DNA from: Heterobasidion occidentale
Lineage: Eukaryota > Basidiomycota > Agaricomycetes > Russulales > Bondarzewiaceae
Reading direction: 5' to 3'
Assembly: GCA_039111635.1 (NCBI GenBank)
Contig: JBCAQO010000009.1
Coordinates: forward strand, 124,001 to 188,000
Length of the DNA stretch: 64,000 nt
The notes below the pieces were generated by a model. It was not told the origin of the DNA, searched no databases, and saw only the letters and a list, made by a program, of their open reading frames with translations. Below, one piece after another: positions 35,801-47,108 of this stretch. How positions within the stretch are numbered: the stretch's first letter is position 1; each line of letters starts with the position of its first letter. The position numbers and the translations under genes are program-made.

Positions 35801-37023
35801 GTGCGGACGTCGACTCTGAGGAGCTCTGGATCTCCAGCGTGATGGGAGATGCGCAGTTCGGGCTGCATGGCGCGACCGCGATCGGGTGGATGACGCTGGA
35901 GGGCACGAAGGCCGCCGGGACGGACTTGCATTCCAAGACCGCGAGCATCCTGGGGATCTCGCGCGACCAGGCAAAGGTCTTCAACTACTCGCGGATCTAC
36001 GGCGCGGGCATGCGCCACGCCGTGCTGCTGCTCCTGCAGGCGAACGCCAGCATGCTGCCCGACGAGGCGCAGAAGCTCGCGGAGCAGCTGTACGCGTCGA
36101 CCAAGGGCAAGAACACGCACCGCGGGGACATCTTCGGGCGCAAGTTCTGGTTCGGCGGGACGGAGAGCTTCGTGTTCAACAAGCTGGAGGAGATCGCGCT
36201 TTCCGATCGGCCCCAGACGCCGGCGCTGGGGTGCGGGGTGACCTACGCGCTGTCGAAGGAGTACCTGCCGGCGGAATTTGGGTCGGACTACATGCCGTCG
36301 CGGATCAACTGGGTCGTCCAGTCTTCTGGCGTCGATTACCTGCACCTGCTCATCGTGGCGATGGAGCACCTGATCGCGACGTACGACATCGAGGCGCGTT
36401 ACCTCATCTCGGTGCACGACGAGCTGCGGTACCTCGTGAAGGAGGAGGACCGGTACCGCGCGGCGCTGGCGCTGCAGATCGCGAACCTGTGGACGCGCAG
36501 CCAGTTTGCGTACAAGCTGGGGATGGACGACCTGCCGCAGGGTGTGGCGTTCTTCTCCGCGGTGGACATCGACCACGTCCTGCGCAAGGAGACGGACATG
36601 CCGTGCGTGACCCCGTCGCAGCCCGACCCGATCCCGCCCGGGGAGTGCTTGGACATCCAGAAGACGCTCGACTTGACGAACGGAGGCTCGCTGTTGCGCG
36701 GGGGTCGCCCGATGAAGGAGCTCGTGCAGGAAGAGGTTGACGATTTCGGTGACTACCGAGAGCCAGACTGCTTGCAGTACCGCGCGGCGAGCGCTGCGTT
36801 TTTGCAGGCGCAGGCGACGAACGAGTTTGCGGAGGTGAAGCACCTAGCGCAACAGGTGACGGGGAAGAAGTTCGAGGGGGGCATTGGCGGAGACAAGAGG
36901 AAGCAAAAGCGCACCAAGGCGCGCAAGCCTGAATCGAAGCTTGGCGATGGGGAAGGGGTGGACTGGACCGAGGTGGTTGAAAAGTACTTTAGAGAGGAGT
37001 TGGAGCGGCATCCTGTTTCTTAG
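32847..37023 (+). CDS. MIP1: Mitochondrial DNA polymerase gamma (family A), with apparent frameshift(s)
   Basis: This nuclear gene encodes the replicative polymerase of mitochondria. The start MSISSFRQRCSFRSFHTSQA is an Arg/Ser-rich mitochondrial presequence. Exonuclease motifs are FDVETMPNYH, VGHNVSYDRARIKDEY and YCAEDVFVTHSVY. Polymerase motifs are GADVDSEELWISSVMGDA (A), RDQAKVFNYSRIYGAG (B) and ISVHDELRYLV (C). Introns lie at 33036-33089 and 34516-34572. Reading phase breaks at 34117: the text goes from DIEMDKEI to RNDFMTQNPETI only if one base is added, and exon 2 is one base short of closing. A second shift near 33011-33013 can be bridged either by one added C or by a 41-nt intron (32969-33009). 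The catalytic part is otherwise intact over 800 codons, so I suspect sequence errors rather than a dead gene. Confidence 0.92.
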
Positions 37024-37670
37024 ATGATCTTTGGGGAGGGACTCGTCCTGACATGTAATGTACTCGGAGCGCAGTATACGGTATATTCATGTAATGGATA
37101 ATTGGCACAGCATCGGCCACGTTTCACAATGGGCGGGAGGGTTGTGACGAGAGAGAAGCCGACGTCTGCGCTGCTGCGGGCAGTGTTGGCCGACGTTCTT
37201 TGGAAGGGCGGGAACCCTTGACCCATGGCTAGAAGGACACGAGGCGGGCGGTTAGCGTCGGTCGTGACAGCGGCGCGACACAGCGAGGCGGTTCCCGACG
37301 CGCTTCATGGGCGCTTTCGGGCGCTCGGGTCGGTATCATTACTATATCGGGTAATACCGACGTCGGGGGGTGGGCGCGCGGCGGGCTTCGATCAGCGCGC
37401 GTTGGACATGTGCGCCTCGTTGCGCCCACTGCCCCGTACCCCCGCCCTCCATTGGCTCGATAGCCTCGCCCGCCCACCCGTCCCGTATGCTGTGCGTCCG
37501 CCACGCGTCGGGTCCGAGCCCGTATAAAGCCTGACGAGGGCGGGGCCGAATCCTCCAGCACCGCACTCCCCGCCCCCATCTCCCCCGCACTTGACTCGAC
37601 TCGACTCGTCCCCTCCGTCCGCCGTTGACTCCCTTGCCCGTCTCCATCCTTCTTAATACATACTATAACA
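37024..37670. promoter_or_regulatory. Promoter region of the DUF6699 gene
   Basis: TATAAA lies at 37523-37528, about 143 bases before the ATG at 37671. It is followed by a C/T-rich leader with repeated CTCGA units. No other gene is seen in the 650 bases after MIP1. Confidence 0.55.
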
Positions 37671-38508
37671 ATGTCCAACAAGTCCTACGCCGCGTCAAAC
37701 ACGACCTACGTCCCCACCCCGCACTGGTCGCCAAACAACCTCACCGGCACGACCTTGACATCCGCATTGCCTGCGGCGGCCGCTGTGTCCTATCCACAAC
37801 CCGCAGCGAACAATGCGACTGGATATAGAGGTCCTTACCCCAGCTCTGCCGGGCTCTCGTCCGCGTCTCCCGCGTCCTCGGGGGGGTCACCCCGATCGTT
37901 GGACATGTACGCGACAGCGTACTCGACACCCACACCCTCTACCCCCGGCGCACCATATATGCGCCCAGTGCCATTGCCGCCCGTTTCCGGTTCTTGTACG
38001 TGCCTTCTCGATCCGTTCATGATCGTTTGTTCACGACGATACAGACGGCCTCCCCACCCCACCCAACAGCCCCCAGACTCATCTCCAGCCAAAGCTCGAC
38101 CAACACTTAATTTATAACCCCCGCCTCTTCTATCATTTTGACGTTCTATACCCGTCGAGCGGCGATCTGCTCGCGCTTCGCCAGAGCGCGCTCCAGCCCG
38201 CGACGACGCGCATGTTCATCGCCGTGCCGGGCATCTGGTCGTTCGAGGCCGCGAACCCGCATGGCGTCACCGTCGCGGACGTCATCTGCGCCATCTCGCA
38301 GCACCTGTGCGCGCGCGCGACCGGGCTCGAGCCCGAGTACCGCGTGCGCGCGGGCCAGCCGGGCGTCGCGCGCGCGTACGAGCGCCGCACCGCGCACGTG
38401 CGCGACGACGGCCTCCGCCGCGTCGACCTCCTCGCGTCGCACACGCGCTTTGCGGGCCTCTCGCGCGCGCGCGACGGCTCGGACAGCTGGATCGTGCACT
38501 TTGTCTGA
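37671..38508 (+). CDS. DUF6699-type protein
   Basis: Two exons (37671-37995 and 38045-38508) joined by a 49-nt GTACGT...CAG intron give 262 residues. The N-terminus MSNKSYAASNTTYVPTPHWS and the following 130 residues are Ser/Pro/Ala-rich and disordered. The domain starts around LIYNPRLFYHFDVLYP and continues with TRMFIAVPGIWSFEAANPHG, VTVADVICAISQHLC, VARAYERRTAHV, DGLRRVDLLASHTRFAGLSR. The order and spacing match the other four DUF6699 genes here. The tail ends DSWIVHFV. Third-position GC is very high in exon 2. Function is unknown. Confidence 0.87.
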
Positions 38509-39482
38509 CCGACCGCGACCGCGTCAACACCGCCGCTCCCGCCGTCGCCGACCGCCAAGCCCCGCTGAAGATCGACGGCGGAAGTTATCCCAGGTAAGCA
38601 GGTCCCCCCGCGAGTGTTCATCAAGGACAATACCCCCACCCCCCACCCCCACGAAAAACAACAAATATATACCACGGACATTATTAGTTCAACGGACAAA
38701 CAAACGCAACCACCGCGCGCGCCGGCCGCCAGCCTGCGAGCTCGCTCGACGTGCCGGACGCGTCGTAGACGGGCACCCCTGTGTTATTAGCCGCATCTCA
38801 TCCTGTATCTTTATCACCGATGTAACGCGTATCTCTATTCGCTCCTTTTGTCTTGCTTAGCATCTCCCCCCTCCCCTCCCGTCACCTCCTCGCCACCTCC
38901 CCTCCGACTGCGCTCTATTCTGTCATTGCATAGATCCTGTACCTCTAGTAGCCGCAGATCAATCAATATACGAATCCCTGATTATTACCAGAGCCCGCCA
39001 GCCGATTCGAACGACCGACTAATCCCCCCCGCATGTACCTCTTGACGAGGTGGGACTTCTCCAAACTGTCGTTGAAAGATGTCGTTGACGCGGGGCAGTT
39101 TCCCGCTTCGAATTCAGTCGTATATAGTCGTCTACAAAACAAGTCCATTATTTTGGATACGAGGTGATCCGCTTCATGATGGGTCGATCGGCAGGAATCT
39201 CACCTTCGTTCATGCCCATCGAGGTCGCACGATCTCACCTCTTTCTTCTCCACCGCCCTACTGCACATCACCTTGTCAATCCGTATTTCCTGTAATTTAA
39301 ACAGACAGAGTCTGATCAAAAACACTTTCCCCATGCAACATCACGTGAGGAACAACTTGCGTGTAGGCATGCGCAGGTCCCAATTCCTCAGCACCTGCGC
39401 TCAAAAAAATAGCTCTACCATCCGCGGGGCCTTACACGCTTCTTGATCTCGACAAGAAAAATTTGTGAGATCGCCAAAAGCT
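38509..39482. other. Intergenic region with a tRNA-like fragment
   Basis: No protein gene is recognised. Around 38625-38650 there is a C-rich tract. Bases 38991-39020 on the minus strand resemble the 3' third of the nearby tRNA-Thr (see findings). Confidence 0.5.
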
Positions 39483-39578
39483 TTCCCGCTAGCCGATTTG
39501 AACGACTGACCTCGTCATTACATAAGCCAACAGAATGTGGATACTAGTGACGCGCTCTACCAACTGAGCTAAGAGGGA
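39483..39578 (-). tRNA. tRNA-Thr (anticodon AGT) with a 23-nt intron
   Basis: The minus strand folds as a tRNA. The acceptor strands are TCCCTCT and AGCGGGA (one mismatch). The D arm is GCTC-AGTTGGTA-GAGC. The anticodon stem is CGTCA/TGACG with loop CTAGTA..A and anticodon AGT. The variable loop is AGGTC, and the T arm is AGTCG-TTCAAAT-CGGCT. A 23-nt intron sits after position 37, where eukaryotic nuclear tRNA introns always lie. The mature length is about 73 nt. The anticodon reads ACU/ACC threonine codons after A34 to inosine editing. It is oriented away from the cysteine-rich protein gene about 100 bases downstream on the other strand. Confidence 0.85.
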
Positions 39579-39601
39579 TATGGTCAGTAGAGCGCAAAAC
39601 A

Positions 39602-39613
39602 TTTATATATAGG
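39602..39613 (+). promoter_or_regulatory. TATA box of the secreted cysteine-rich gene
   Basis: TTTATATATAGG lies about 70 bases before the ATG at 39680 and only about 25 bases from the 5' end of the divergent tRNA gene. Confidence 0.5.
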
Positions 39614-39679
39614 CAAAATGTACGGTGATTTTGGTCCTCTGAAAGCTCATGAAGTACGGTCAACCTTCCTTCGACCATC

Positions 39680-40878
39680 ATGTACCGCTGCATCTTTCCT
39701 TGTATGTTTCTCTTTCTGGCGACTCTCTCTCGATGTGCTGTACCGTACGATCCTGCAAATTTTCCTCCCATCAGTTACGATCTCCATCCCTACCGAGCCG
39801 CTCTTTTAGCAAGAATGCACAACTCGACGGCTTCCTACAGAACTACCCAGAAACCCGCCGAGGACCAGACCCAGACTAGGAGCTCGAACGCCTCGTCTAC
39901 TAGATACCCGCCTCATGCTACGCGCTCTCAGGACGAAAATCAGCCAGCGCGTCGTGCGCCGACCGAAACGCTCGACGCGGATACGAGGCCGACCCCTCAA
40001 CCTACGGGCGATCCGTCGCCCTCGACGACGGTGCACATCAACAGCGAGCAGGACTTCTCCCTGCTTCTGCCTGACACTCCCGGCGGTACGTCCTGCGTGC
40101 GTCATCGCACCGATCGAGCTCATATCTGTTATCCGGCGGCGACAGAGCTCATATCTGACGCGGAAGCCGACGGCGTGTCCTTCTGCGCGCCAGGAAGCAC
40201 CGATCCCCATTGCACCAAGACCTTCCCGGACGGCTTCGTGCGCGCGGCGGCCATCTCCAGATCTGACGACGGCGCGTGGATCCAGGTATGTCGCGTTCAT
40301 TCCCCCTCTGCCCTTCGCCCTGCCCTGCACCCAGCCCACAATGAACGAACGAACTCTGTTTCGTATCTGTGATATGCGCACCACATTGCCAATCCATGTC
40401 CGACGCCGCACGTAGATCACCGGATGCCTCGACTCGAGCAAGTTCCAGGTCGACACGCAGGACGCAGGCGGCCAGTTCGACGTCCGCTTCCCCAACGGCG
40501 CGCAGTGCACGTTCGGGGGGTACGCGGCCAGTTTCATCGAGCTGTACGTGTCCCTGCGACCTCAGCGCGTCCGATATTGCCACTGATCAAATATCGCCAC
40601 TTGCGGCCCACCCCGCTCACGGACATTGGCCCCGATTGTGCCCGCCTCGACGGTCGATCGGGCCCCGCATTTTCCTGCTTCGTGCGTTTTACATACAACG
40701 CCCTGTCGCCTGCGGCCCCGCCTGCAGCGTCGAGCCTGCCCTCAACCGCTTCTGTCTGCGCTGCTGCCAGTCCGCCAACGATCAGGTCAATTGCAATTCG
40801 CACCGCGATCGGCAAGGGTGCGTCAACGCGGTTCCCGGCGTGTACGACTTCCCTGAGCTCGGTGTCTCCTGCTCGTGA
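39680..40878 (+). CDS. Secreted cysteine-rich protein
   Basis: Four exons (39680-40085, 40146-40285, 40416-40543, 40728-40878) give 274 residues with all phases closing. MYRCIFPCMFLFLATLSRCA is a signal peptide. A Thr/Ser/Pro/Gln-rich segment to about residue 110 is a likely glycosylated linker. The folded part starts VHINSEQDFSLLLPDTPG and continues GVSFCAPGSTDPHCTKTFPD, ITGCLDSSKFQVD, GAQCTFGGYAASFIEL, then NRFCLRCCQSANDQVNCNSH and a C-terminal GCVNAVPGVYDFPELGVSCS. The layout resembles the uncharacterised basidiomycete secreted proteins sometimes labelled macrofage-activating glycoprotein. I am unsure of that name. No catalytic motif is seen. Extracellular, probably disulfide-stabilised. 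Confidence 0.75.
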
Positions 40879-41737
40879 TCCGGCCCTGTGCGCGTCTCTT
40901 GGCTGTTTGCTGGCTGGCTGGCTGGGCTGGGCGCACCTGCGCCTCTCGGGACGCTTTCTGATATTCCTGGGTCTTATTACGATAATATTACTGTCCGCCT
41001 TGTCACAGGTCCCCCCTATCATGTACCTCGCCTGCGTCGCTCGCCCGCATGTCGTATGTATGTCTTCTCGGTGTGTTATCCGGGCACGAGTTTGTGGAGC
41101 GCGCCCATTCTTTTTGTGCCTCAGCGCATGTAGGCTTTATGTATAACAGCCTAGTTGGCCCGTTCACGGTGTCACCTGCATGCACGGTCGGACACGCCTC
41201 GCCACGGAACTTCAGAGCCTGCATGGAGCATGAAGGAAGGGAATGAGCGACAAGGGCAATGCATTGCATAGATAAAGGAAAGCATGGAACATAACATCCG
41301 TGGCTAATATACACAATCATGGTGTGAAGTGAAGGAGAGCGTCTGTGAGAAGAGATGTGCGTGTGTGGGTATGGAACAGTAAAGTACAGATGCAAGATAA
41401 AATTATACACACATAAACCGTGTATCGCCTCGCGCTTGCAAGCGCTGAGGAACGTCAGCCCGATAAGTACGAGTCCGCACCTATGACCACAAGAAAGAAG
41501 AATCCATTCAAAGGAGCCGATGACGGGGGGTTTGCGTGAACGAGCGGAGACAGTTGACAGAAAACAGGACAGAACGAAGACGAGAACCGAGACCAAGAGA
41601 AACCGGAGCAGGAAAACGACCACACAAAACGAGACGAAAACAAAACCTGAAAAAACGAGACGAGATGATCCAGGCGAGCCCGGACGAAATTAACCCGAGA
41701 CATGGGGCGAGACCCCATTTTGCTCGACCAGTAGCAA
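40879..41737. other. Region between convergent genes
   Basis: The 3' flanks of the cysteine-rich gene (plus) and a DUF6699 gene (minus) meet here. A GGCTGGCT run lies at about 40910-40930. A 206-codon minus-strand frame is open but shows no protein-like features. Confidence 0.5.
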
Positions 41738-43038
41738 TCAGGCCTTCCCAAAGACGAGCTTACCGACACTTCCGCCGGCCACGGCGCCCTTGTCCACTTC
41801 AACGCCGACGAACCGCGTCTTGCTACCCAACCAATCGAGCCTCCTCACACCGCCCTCCCAGCCTCCACCCATGCGCTGGCATCTCTTCTCATACGCAGCC
41901 GCAACCTTCCGTTGCGCCTTGCTCCCATAACCCAAATTTTCCCACTCCTCCGGTGTCACCCGCGTCATCAGCGTGGTGTGCACGGCATACAGCACGTCCA
42001 AATTCGTCAAGCACGCGTTGCTGCGGCTCGATTTCCCAGAGCCGGAGCCCAGGTAGAAGTTAGATGAAGGAGAAGAGCTCGCGGAGGAACCTACGGGTCC
42101 GACGACGACAAGCCAAGGAAACTTGTGCGAGCGAAGGACCAGCCGGGCGCTCGCGGGGGTTGGGGGCTCTGTCGCAGGCTGCGCGAGGGTGTGCGCGGGA
42201 ACGGGAGAGTGAATGGTGCGGTCCAGCACGGTACGGGCGGATGGCGTGAAGGAGATATCATATGAGATAGGAGCATGGTGAAGACGCGTGTACGCGAGAA
42301 GAGGATGCATGTGAAGGCTTTTAGGCTGGACCGGGGTACGGGGCGCTTGACCATCTGTCGCAGGCAGACATCGATCAGTGAGAGATGCGCAGACATGTTG
42401 CACTGATACTCACAAGAAGACGAAGACGCGCTAGGGCTAGTACCGGTGCCGTTCCAGGTGTGATTCTGCTTAACCTGAGGGCGTCGCTCAGCGTACGGAA
42501 CACTGCCACGGGAGCTGGTTGACAGCGGTGCAGACGGAGGGACTCCGTTGGCATACAGTGACGAGCTCGAGTTAGATCGAGAACTCGTCGGTGTTCCATA
42601 GCCGGGCGGGGAAAACGTTGGGTAGTGCACTAGGTCCGAATCCCATTCAGTTGAACGCCGCGACGCTAGCACGGTAATCGGCTCACCATGCTCCTTGGGT
42701 TTATAACTTGCACGCCGATATACCGGCGTCGACGTCGCTGCAGCCGACGAGGACGCTTTGGGACGAGGGCTTTCATGTGAGTGCCGCGAGTCGTAGGTAG
42801 GGTAGCGCAAGGGAGAGGGCGTGTTCGTTCGCGAGGAGACGTTGTAGCTGTTAGCTCTCTTCACGTCAGGATGACCAGACGAAGCGGCGGAAGGCGTGGT
42901 TCCGGGAACGGGATATGCTCTTCCGTATACGGGAGCGGCGCTAGAGGCAGCGCGAGAGCGACTGTGGGACTTGCCGCTGCTCTGTCCTGAGGACGATGAG
43001 TTACCGTATCCAAAGATGCTGCGGAGGTAGGAGGCCAT
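41738..43038 (-). CDS. DUF6699-type protein, Ser-rich N-terminus
   Basis: Two exons (43038-42414 and 42354-41738) with a 59-nt GTGAGT...CAG intron give 413 residues. The start MASYLRSIFGYGNSSSSGQS is followed by about 200 residues rich in Ser, Arg, Pro and Tyr. The domain begins SLHMHPLLAYTRLHHAPISY and continues with RSHKFPWLVVVGP, LTNLDVLYAVHTTLMTRVTP, EEWENLGYGSKAQRKVAAAY, EKRCQRMGGG, GVRRLDWLGSKTRFVGVEVD. These are the clearest DUF6699 hallmarks of the five paralogues here. A minus-strand TATAAAG lies at 43203-43209, about 165 bases upstream, which supports this ATG over an in-frame upstream reading. Function unknown. Confidence 0.9.
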
Positions 43039-45790
43039 GATGAAGAGGTAGATTGAGAGAGCGAGGATGGTTTTGACGTGGGTCGTGGACGAGGTCGTGA
43101 ATGGGTAATGTACAGGGCTGCAGAGGGTCATGAACGAAAACGTTTTAACAGGTAGAGGGCGAGGAGCCAGCCACCGTGACGTTCATTCGATTCGGAAGAG
43201 GTCTTTATAGCGAGGGACAGTGCCTCGTTACATAGCAGATCGGCTGGGGTGACTTCTTTGTTCTAGGCTCAACAAAGAGTTATCGTAATGCACATAATGC
43301 AAGATCAACCAATGTTGGACAGCCATGTTTTCAGATGGAACCGCGCGCGGCAATTTAAGCCAGACTTCTTCGGAGGACGCTTGGAAGCGCACAGAAGCGA
43401 CGATGACATGCCCGAAAGGGAGGGCGCACCGTGCATGAGACCTGGCGGTAGGGATTTGTCCGAAAAGTCCGTGCAGGCATGAGGGGTGCTGTCAGTGGCC
43501 AGTCAGAACGAGGCTAGCTGGGTCCTGCGAGCTGCAGAGGCGCCGTTGGAGAGACCGTATGAGGTAACCGATTGGTACTAAGCGACACATAGAAGAAGAC
43601 TTTCTCTTCCGGAAGATGATGGCATCGTTCGAAAAGCTCAGCGCCGACGCGTGCAAGGGGCGTGTTGGACGCGTGTTGGCTACGAGGCGGTTCACTGCGC
43701 TCGCTCGGGTCTAGACCCCGCCCTCGCCTCCCACTTTGGGGCCCGCCCCATGCGTTCGCGCTTCATATATTCCGACGCGAATTCGCTGGGCCTTTTCCGC
43801 CGTGACTGTTTAAAGATACTGTAGGAGAAAGGACGCCGTCTGTGTGCGGCGTGTCTATCAAACTTTCGCTAAGTAGCTCTACCGCATACGAGAGTATCCA
43901 GAGTGGGCCGACAAACTCGTCGAGTAGTTGGAGAAGGTGAGAAGGCCAGTCGAGAGGTAATGAAAACCAGAGGGTCACGACACGTTTGAAGGCGATCTAG
44001 ACTGCGCTTCAAACTCCCCGCCGCCGAGGAGAAATAAGGGGCGACAACGATGTACGCGATCGTCAGAAGCGAGAGCGCCTGGCCACACAAAATATTGTAT
44101 CCCTATTAGAAGCCAGTACGGCATAGAGAGCTTTCAGCTGATGTCATTGACATCGCCCAGCGACGATGCAGCCGCAAAGTCGGTCCCAGTTTCTCCTTGT
44201 CAGAAAAGCCGAGGGCATTGGAGCAATGAGGGCAACACAAAGATAGAACGGCCAATACATGTTCAAGGCCATGGAGCGGCAAGAACTGGAAAAGCTTCAT
44301 GACATACAGCGGATCGTTCAGAGAACAGGCGTCGCCGATCAATGTACAGACAACGCCAGCTTTGAAGGTACTGGTTTTCGGTACTGGCCGAGCTTCTCCA
44401 AGATAGAACCAAGATGGGACGGCAAGACGTTTGCCAGCAAATAGGATTGTGTGGTTGCAGACGTAGAGGGCAAGGCACAATGCGCAGCGCATACAGTGCC
44501 CATAGGTGCCTAGTGACCCTGAAAGTGGAGCACTAGCTTCAAAGGATCTGCCAGGCGCTTATAGCTCGCCATAAGGACCAATAGGACATCTTCGTATAGC
44601 ATGAACGTGGTGATGTCAGGTAAAACCGAGTGTGTCGGATGTACAAAAATACAACTGAGGAGTCGGAAGTCGACGAGCTCCTAAATGCCGAAAAGCAAAC
44701 ACGAACTACCAGAAGTTGTCAAGGCGCTGATCACGCCTTTTGGTGACAGGCTCCAGAGCACGACGCACGAAAGGGGGGTTGCACATGAGGGGTACTGCAG
44801 CGCATCGGTTGGAGTGATGAAATTGGAAAGGGCAAGGGGAGTGCTGCTCGGGTCTGCTCAGGGTTGCATACAAGCTGTAGTACTCGTGCATTGAGAAGCG
44901 GTGATCGCTGGAAAGCTATCGGGGCTACCGCTGCGGTCACAGTTTTGCACTGGTTTGATCAAGCGCTACCGCGCGATTTTTGGTCGGGCAGCTGTAGTAT
45001 TATCGCCGTCTGAAGTCTAGCGAATAGCAGGATGATAGAGAGCTGTAGTCTTCCAAGAGATCTAGAGATCCGCGAATATTACGCCAGGCAACGCGCTCCA
45101 AGCCCAGCAGTATGGATCATAGCATAGAAGATGCAGATCTCCGAAGTGCAGTGCTCAGGAATTCTGAGGTCAGCTGTAAAAAGGGTGGTCACGAGAGCAT
45201 ATCACACACCAGATGTAGCGGAAACGAGGCAGACACTCGCTTGATAAGCGACGACCCTGGACTCGAGCCCGACGCATAACCTGAGCCGCCGGTAGAGAAT
45301 CCTCAAGAAAAGGTAAACTGGGAGAAGGTATACTGAGAGCTAGAATACTGAGGCCGCGACGCATGAAAAAGAGAGCTGAAGACCGAGATGGAGGCAAAGA
45401 CGATTGATGACAAAATGCGTCAATATTCAAGCGGAGTCCAAACTATCTTGATTCAGAACGCCAGCTGAGTTTGAAGCCCAAAGCCGCGTCGAAAGCAAGC
45501 CCTCGTAAGTACTGTACAGACGGTCATGGAATATGTACGGGGCAAGTGTCATAAAATGAAGTATAATTGCTCCGAAACAACCAGGATCTTACAATTCGAG
45601 GCGAACTCGAACAAGACATTCACTAGGCGACTGGGGATAGCAGGATGTGGCTGTAGATAACAGTAAGTATAAACATCAGCGATCATTGGTTCATCAAATC
45701 ACGTAGAGTGTATGATAGCAAGAAAACAAGAAAGAAAGCCTGACAAATAGCTACGTCACAGTAAATGGAGAAAGAACAGAAAATGACAGG
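43039..45790. other. Region with possible membrane-protein remnants
   Basis: A TATA box for the DUF6699 gene is at 43203-43209 (minus). Farther on, the minus strand at about 44600-43760 contains hydrophobic segments, for example ITTFMLYEDVLLVLMASYKR and LSLLTIAYIVVAPYFSSAA. These resemble parts of basidiomycete serpentine membrane proteins (DUF6533/6534-like), but no complete gene could be assembled. The rest holds only short open frames. Confidence 0.35.
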
Positions 45791-47108
45791 TCAGAGAACT
45801 TGCCTGTGCCGGGCATAAAGATGCAAATGAAGTGCCCAGGTGCCATCCAAGCCTACGGACACCGACAATCCCTTGAACATGGTCCGTACGTCGAGATAGT
45901 CAACTCGCTTTAATCCCTGCCGTCGCTCGAATTCGGCAAGCCCTGGTGTGCGCATGCATCTCCGATGGCAGCTATCCGACATCATCCTCTTGATTCCAGG
46001 ATACTGCCGCTCCATGTGTTCGATCTCGACATCAGAGAAGCGCTGTTGAAAATATTCCCAGATGGAACTGAGCACTTGGTAACATGTGATGGAGTGTGTT
46101 TTTTCGATCAGCAATGGTGGCCAATCGAATGTGGCCCCTCCGATATCGCTAACGCACGATATCATGATTTTGGTCGCCGCAGGGTGGACAGCGTCCTCTT
46201 GGAAATGATCCTTCAACGACTCCCAAGTCCTGCGAGCAGTCACTCGCAACGCCGTCTCAGGCTGCATTCTGAGATCCCATTTGAGAGGAGGATACGGAGA
46301 CCGAGCCTCATCCCACTCTAACCACGGTGTGAGCTGCACGGGTTTAGGGCGACGTTTGGGAGGCCATTCAGGAGGTGGGGTGGGCTGCGCTCGAGTTGGT
46401 GCCGGCGGCGGCGATGGCCATGGGTACCACGCTACAGGAACCACCAATGGGAATGACACAGGCCAAGGAACAGCATACCCCCTGGAATGAAAATGGGTGT
46501 TGGAATATGCGGAGACGCTGGCTCAGAAGGGGGAGGCGTTGGCGATCTACCTGGATTTCTGATGTCCGTGGCTGCAGCTGGCCAAGCAGCTCGAGGTGGG
46601 TAGTGATAAGGATTTGGTCCGCCACCATAATTTGCATATGGATGGTGGAACATTTTGGGGCGTGGTGAAGGCGCCGATCCTGTGGAGATATGTTTGTCTT
46701 TGTTGAGATGGCCCGTTCGAGGTGAACTGACGGGTTGTGGTGTTAGCGGAGGAGATATGACAGGTGGTATGATAGGCTCTAATGGCCACTCTCCAGCCTG
46801 TCTTCGATATTCTACTTGAGCATCAACAAGGTGAAGCAGACAGGTTCTAGAGGATTTTGATGCATACCGCGAAAATGATAGTTCTCGAGCCCTTTTTGTG
46901 ATGTAAAACAGTCAGCAATTAAATCAGGCATCTTATAAGATCACGTACCAGGGTCACGTCTGCCTTTTGCCGGAGGTTGCGTTTCCACCTCGTTGTGCGC
47001 ACGTGGATTCGGACGGCGTAGAATGCTTCGAGGCTTTGGATGAGTACGGCGTTGAGGTACGTAGTTGGTGTTTCGATCTGGCGGGTGCTCTCGCTGGGTG
47101 CGTCTCAT
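45791..47108 (-). CDS. DUF6699-type protein, Pro-rich N-terminus
   Basis: Four exons on the minus strand (47108-46949, 46891-46842, 46797-46479, 46431-45791) give 389 residues with every phase closing; introns are 44-57 nt. The protein starts MRRTQREHPPDRNTNYVPQR, passes a Pro-rich region (WYPWPSPPPAPTRAQPTPPP) and enters the domain at VQLTPWLEWDEARSPYPPLK. Next come ATFDWPPLLIEKTHSITCYQ, VLSSIWEYFQQRFSD, DSCHRRCMRTPG, GLKRVDYLDVRTMFKGLSVS. It is the most divergent of the five DUF6699 proteins here. The last codons overlap a GC-type donor-like CAGGCAAGT, so a further 3' exon cannot be excluded. Function unknown. Confidence 0.82.

Noticed and set aside
34954..36843. 629-codon open frame on the minus strand inside MIP1
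   Set aside because: It is exactly antisense to the conserved polymerase domain. It stays open because the sense strand uses G/C third positions, and its translation is Arg/Leu/Val-rich without motifs.
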